Source of the DNA: Diogma glabrata
Taxonomy: Eukaryota; Arthropoda; Insecta; Diptera; Cylindrotomidae
Length of the DNA stretch: 64,000 bases
Reading direction: 5' to 3'
Assembly: GCA_963693315.1 (NCBI GenBank)
Contig: OY856187.1
Span: 394,225,320-394,289,319, forward strand
In this document: positions 63,300 through 64,000 of the stretch, piece after piece
Numbering within the stretch: the first letter of the stretch is position 1
Layout of the letters: every line of letters begins with the position of its first letter
Translations under genes and position numbers: made by a program
The notes under the pieces: generated by a model
Told to the model about the DNA's origin: nothing
Seen by the model: the letters and a program-made list of their open reading frames with translations, nothing else
Database searches by the model: none

Positions 63300-64000
63300 C
63301 GTAAAATTATGAACTCGCAAACAACAACAATACTAAAACCAATTCCCAACAACAAAAAAAAGTTAGTACGCTGTAAATGTAAAAATAATGAAAAACGCAG
63401 AAACGAAAAAAAAACCAACGAACGCCCAATTCGAAAACACAAAAATTTGTAAAAACCAAATTCCGTAAAAGAACAAAAAAACCACCGTCGTACCTAATCT
63501 TTGCTTTACCTTTCACAAAAATTCCTAAAATATTGTATATAAAAATATAATTTATTTATTTAATTTCAGATATGCTGAAATTCCAGAATTAATTATATAC
63601 CTAAAATTATTTATTGACGATAGCACCCCTAAAAATATTTATTTATTTTTAAAAAAAAAATTGAAAAAAATAAAAAATATTCAAAAGAATGTTCAATCGG
63701 ATGCACCGTCTTAACTTTGAAATATTGATTTATTTTTAAGAAAAATAAAAAATATTTAGTTATATCTTGATGTAGTGTGTATTTAAAAAAATTTATTTAT
63801 TTAGTTACCTAAAATTATTTAATTCTAAAGAAAATTATTTTATTTAATAAAAATTTTATTTATTTAATTTTCAAAAAATTGTTTTATTTATTTTATTTTT
63901 TTATTTAATAATTAGATAAGAGATTCTGGAAGTCAAGATTCGTCTGGAGACAATTTAAAAAGTAAGTATGGTTACAATATCCATTTTGTTTAAATCTAAA
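63300..64000. other. AT-rich end of the window
   Basis: Upstream of the third gypsy gag; expected to hold its leader and 5' LTR, but no copy of the 3' side sequence is visible. TTTATTT-rich low complexity dominates 63540-63900. A GTAAGTA donor-like site lies at 63962. Confidence 0.4.

Overview
The window looks like repeat-dense euchromatic or heterochromatic DNA from an arthropod, most likely an insect. The base composition is strongly AT-rich, introns are short (about 55-75 bp in the one intron-bearing gene that can be modelled), and the mobile elements (Ty3/gypsy, hAT, Jockey/RTE-like LINEs) and gene relics (PLAA, IMMP1L) are animal-type. I cannot name the order from sequence alone. No intact host gene was found; nearly everything recognisable is a mobile element, a relic of one, or a tandem repeat.

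Layout: 0-16 kb holds old debris: a dispersed repeat (473-1545) whose other copies lie at 14.75 kb and 47.9 kb, a (TA)n tract, an LTR-like repeat (2.5-3.6 kb, also at 25.6 and 53.4 kb), a decayed hAT transposase (3.6-5.75 kb), LINE fragments (6.5, 11.0, 12.3 kb) and a decayed gypsy (13.0-14.0 kb). At 16.85-22.64 kb is a gypsy element on the minus strand with an unbroken 1216-aa pol but a rearranged 5' end, so that both outer ends are the 3' end of an LTR (inverted LTRs) flanked by a 4-bp ATAT duplication. A broken IMMP1L-like exon lies just beyond it at 23.1 kb.

At 29.13-45.83 kb is a second copy of the same gypsy family on the plus strand, with two LTRs of about 613 bp and again ATAT flanks. 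It is an internally deleted derivative (gag, then integrase, with protease, RT and RNase H missing). It has been hit by two later insertions. One is 7.5 kb long (30.59-38.08 kb) and contains a 1.37-kb palindromic DNA element, a 288-bp satellite, a LINE piece, a terminal hairpin and a PLAA WD40 gene fragment. The other (38.584-43.507 kb) is a DNA transposon with 12-bp terminal inverted repeats and two convergent genes: a DDE-type transposase (+, broken) and a five-exon DUF4806 protein gene (-, fully open). This two-gene transposon is the most interesting system in the window.

45.8-57.9 kb holds another gypsy pol relic (-), the dispersed repeat carrying a 544-bp (CA)n expansion, a 46-bp minisatellite, a roughly 600-bp tandem repeat and the third LTR-like repeat copy. 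At 57.9-63.3 kb a third gypsy lineage lies on the minus strand; its gag and pol are full-length in outline but broken by frameshifts and one stop codon. Because I had no search tools, family names rest on motifs read by eye.
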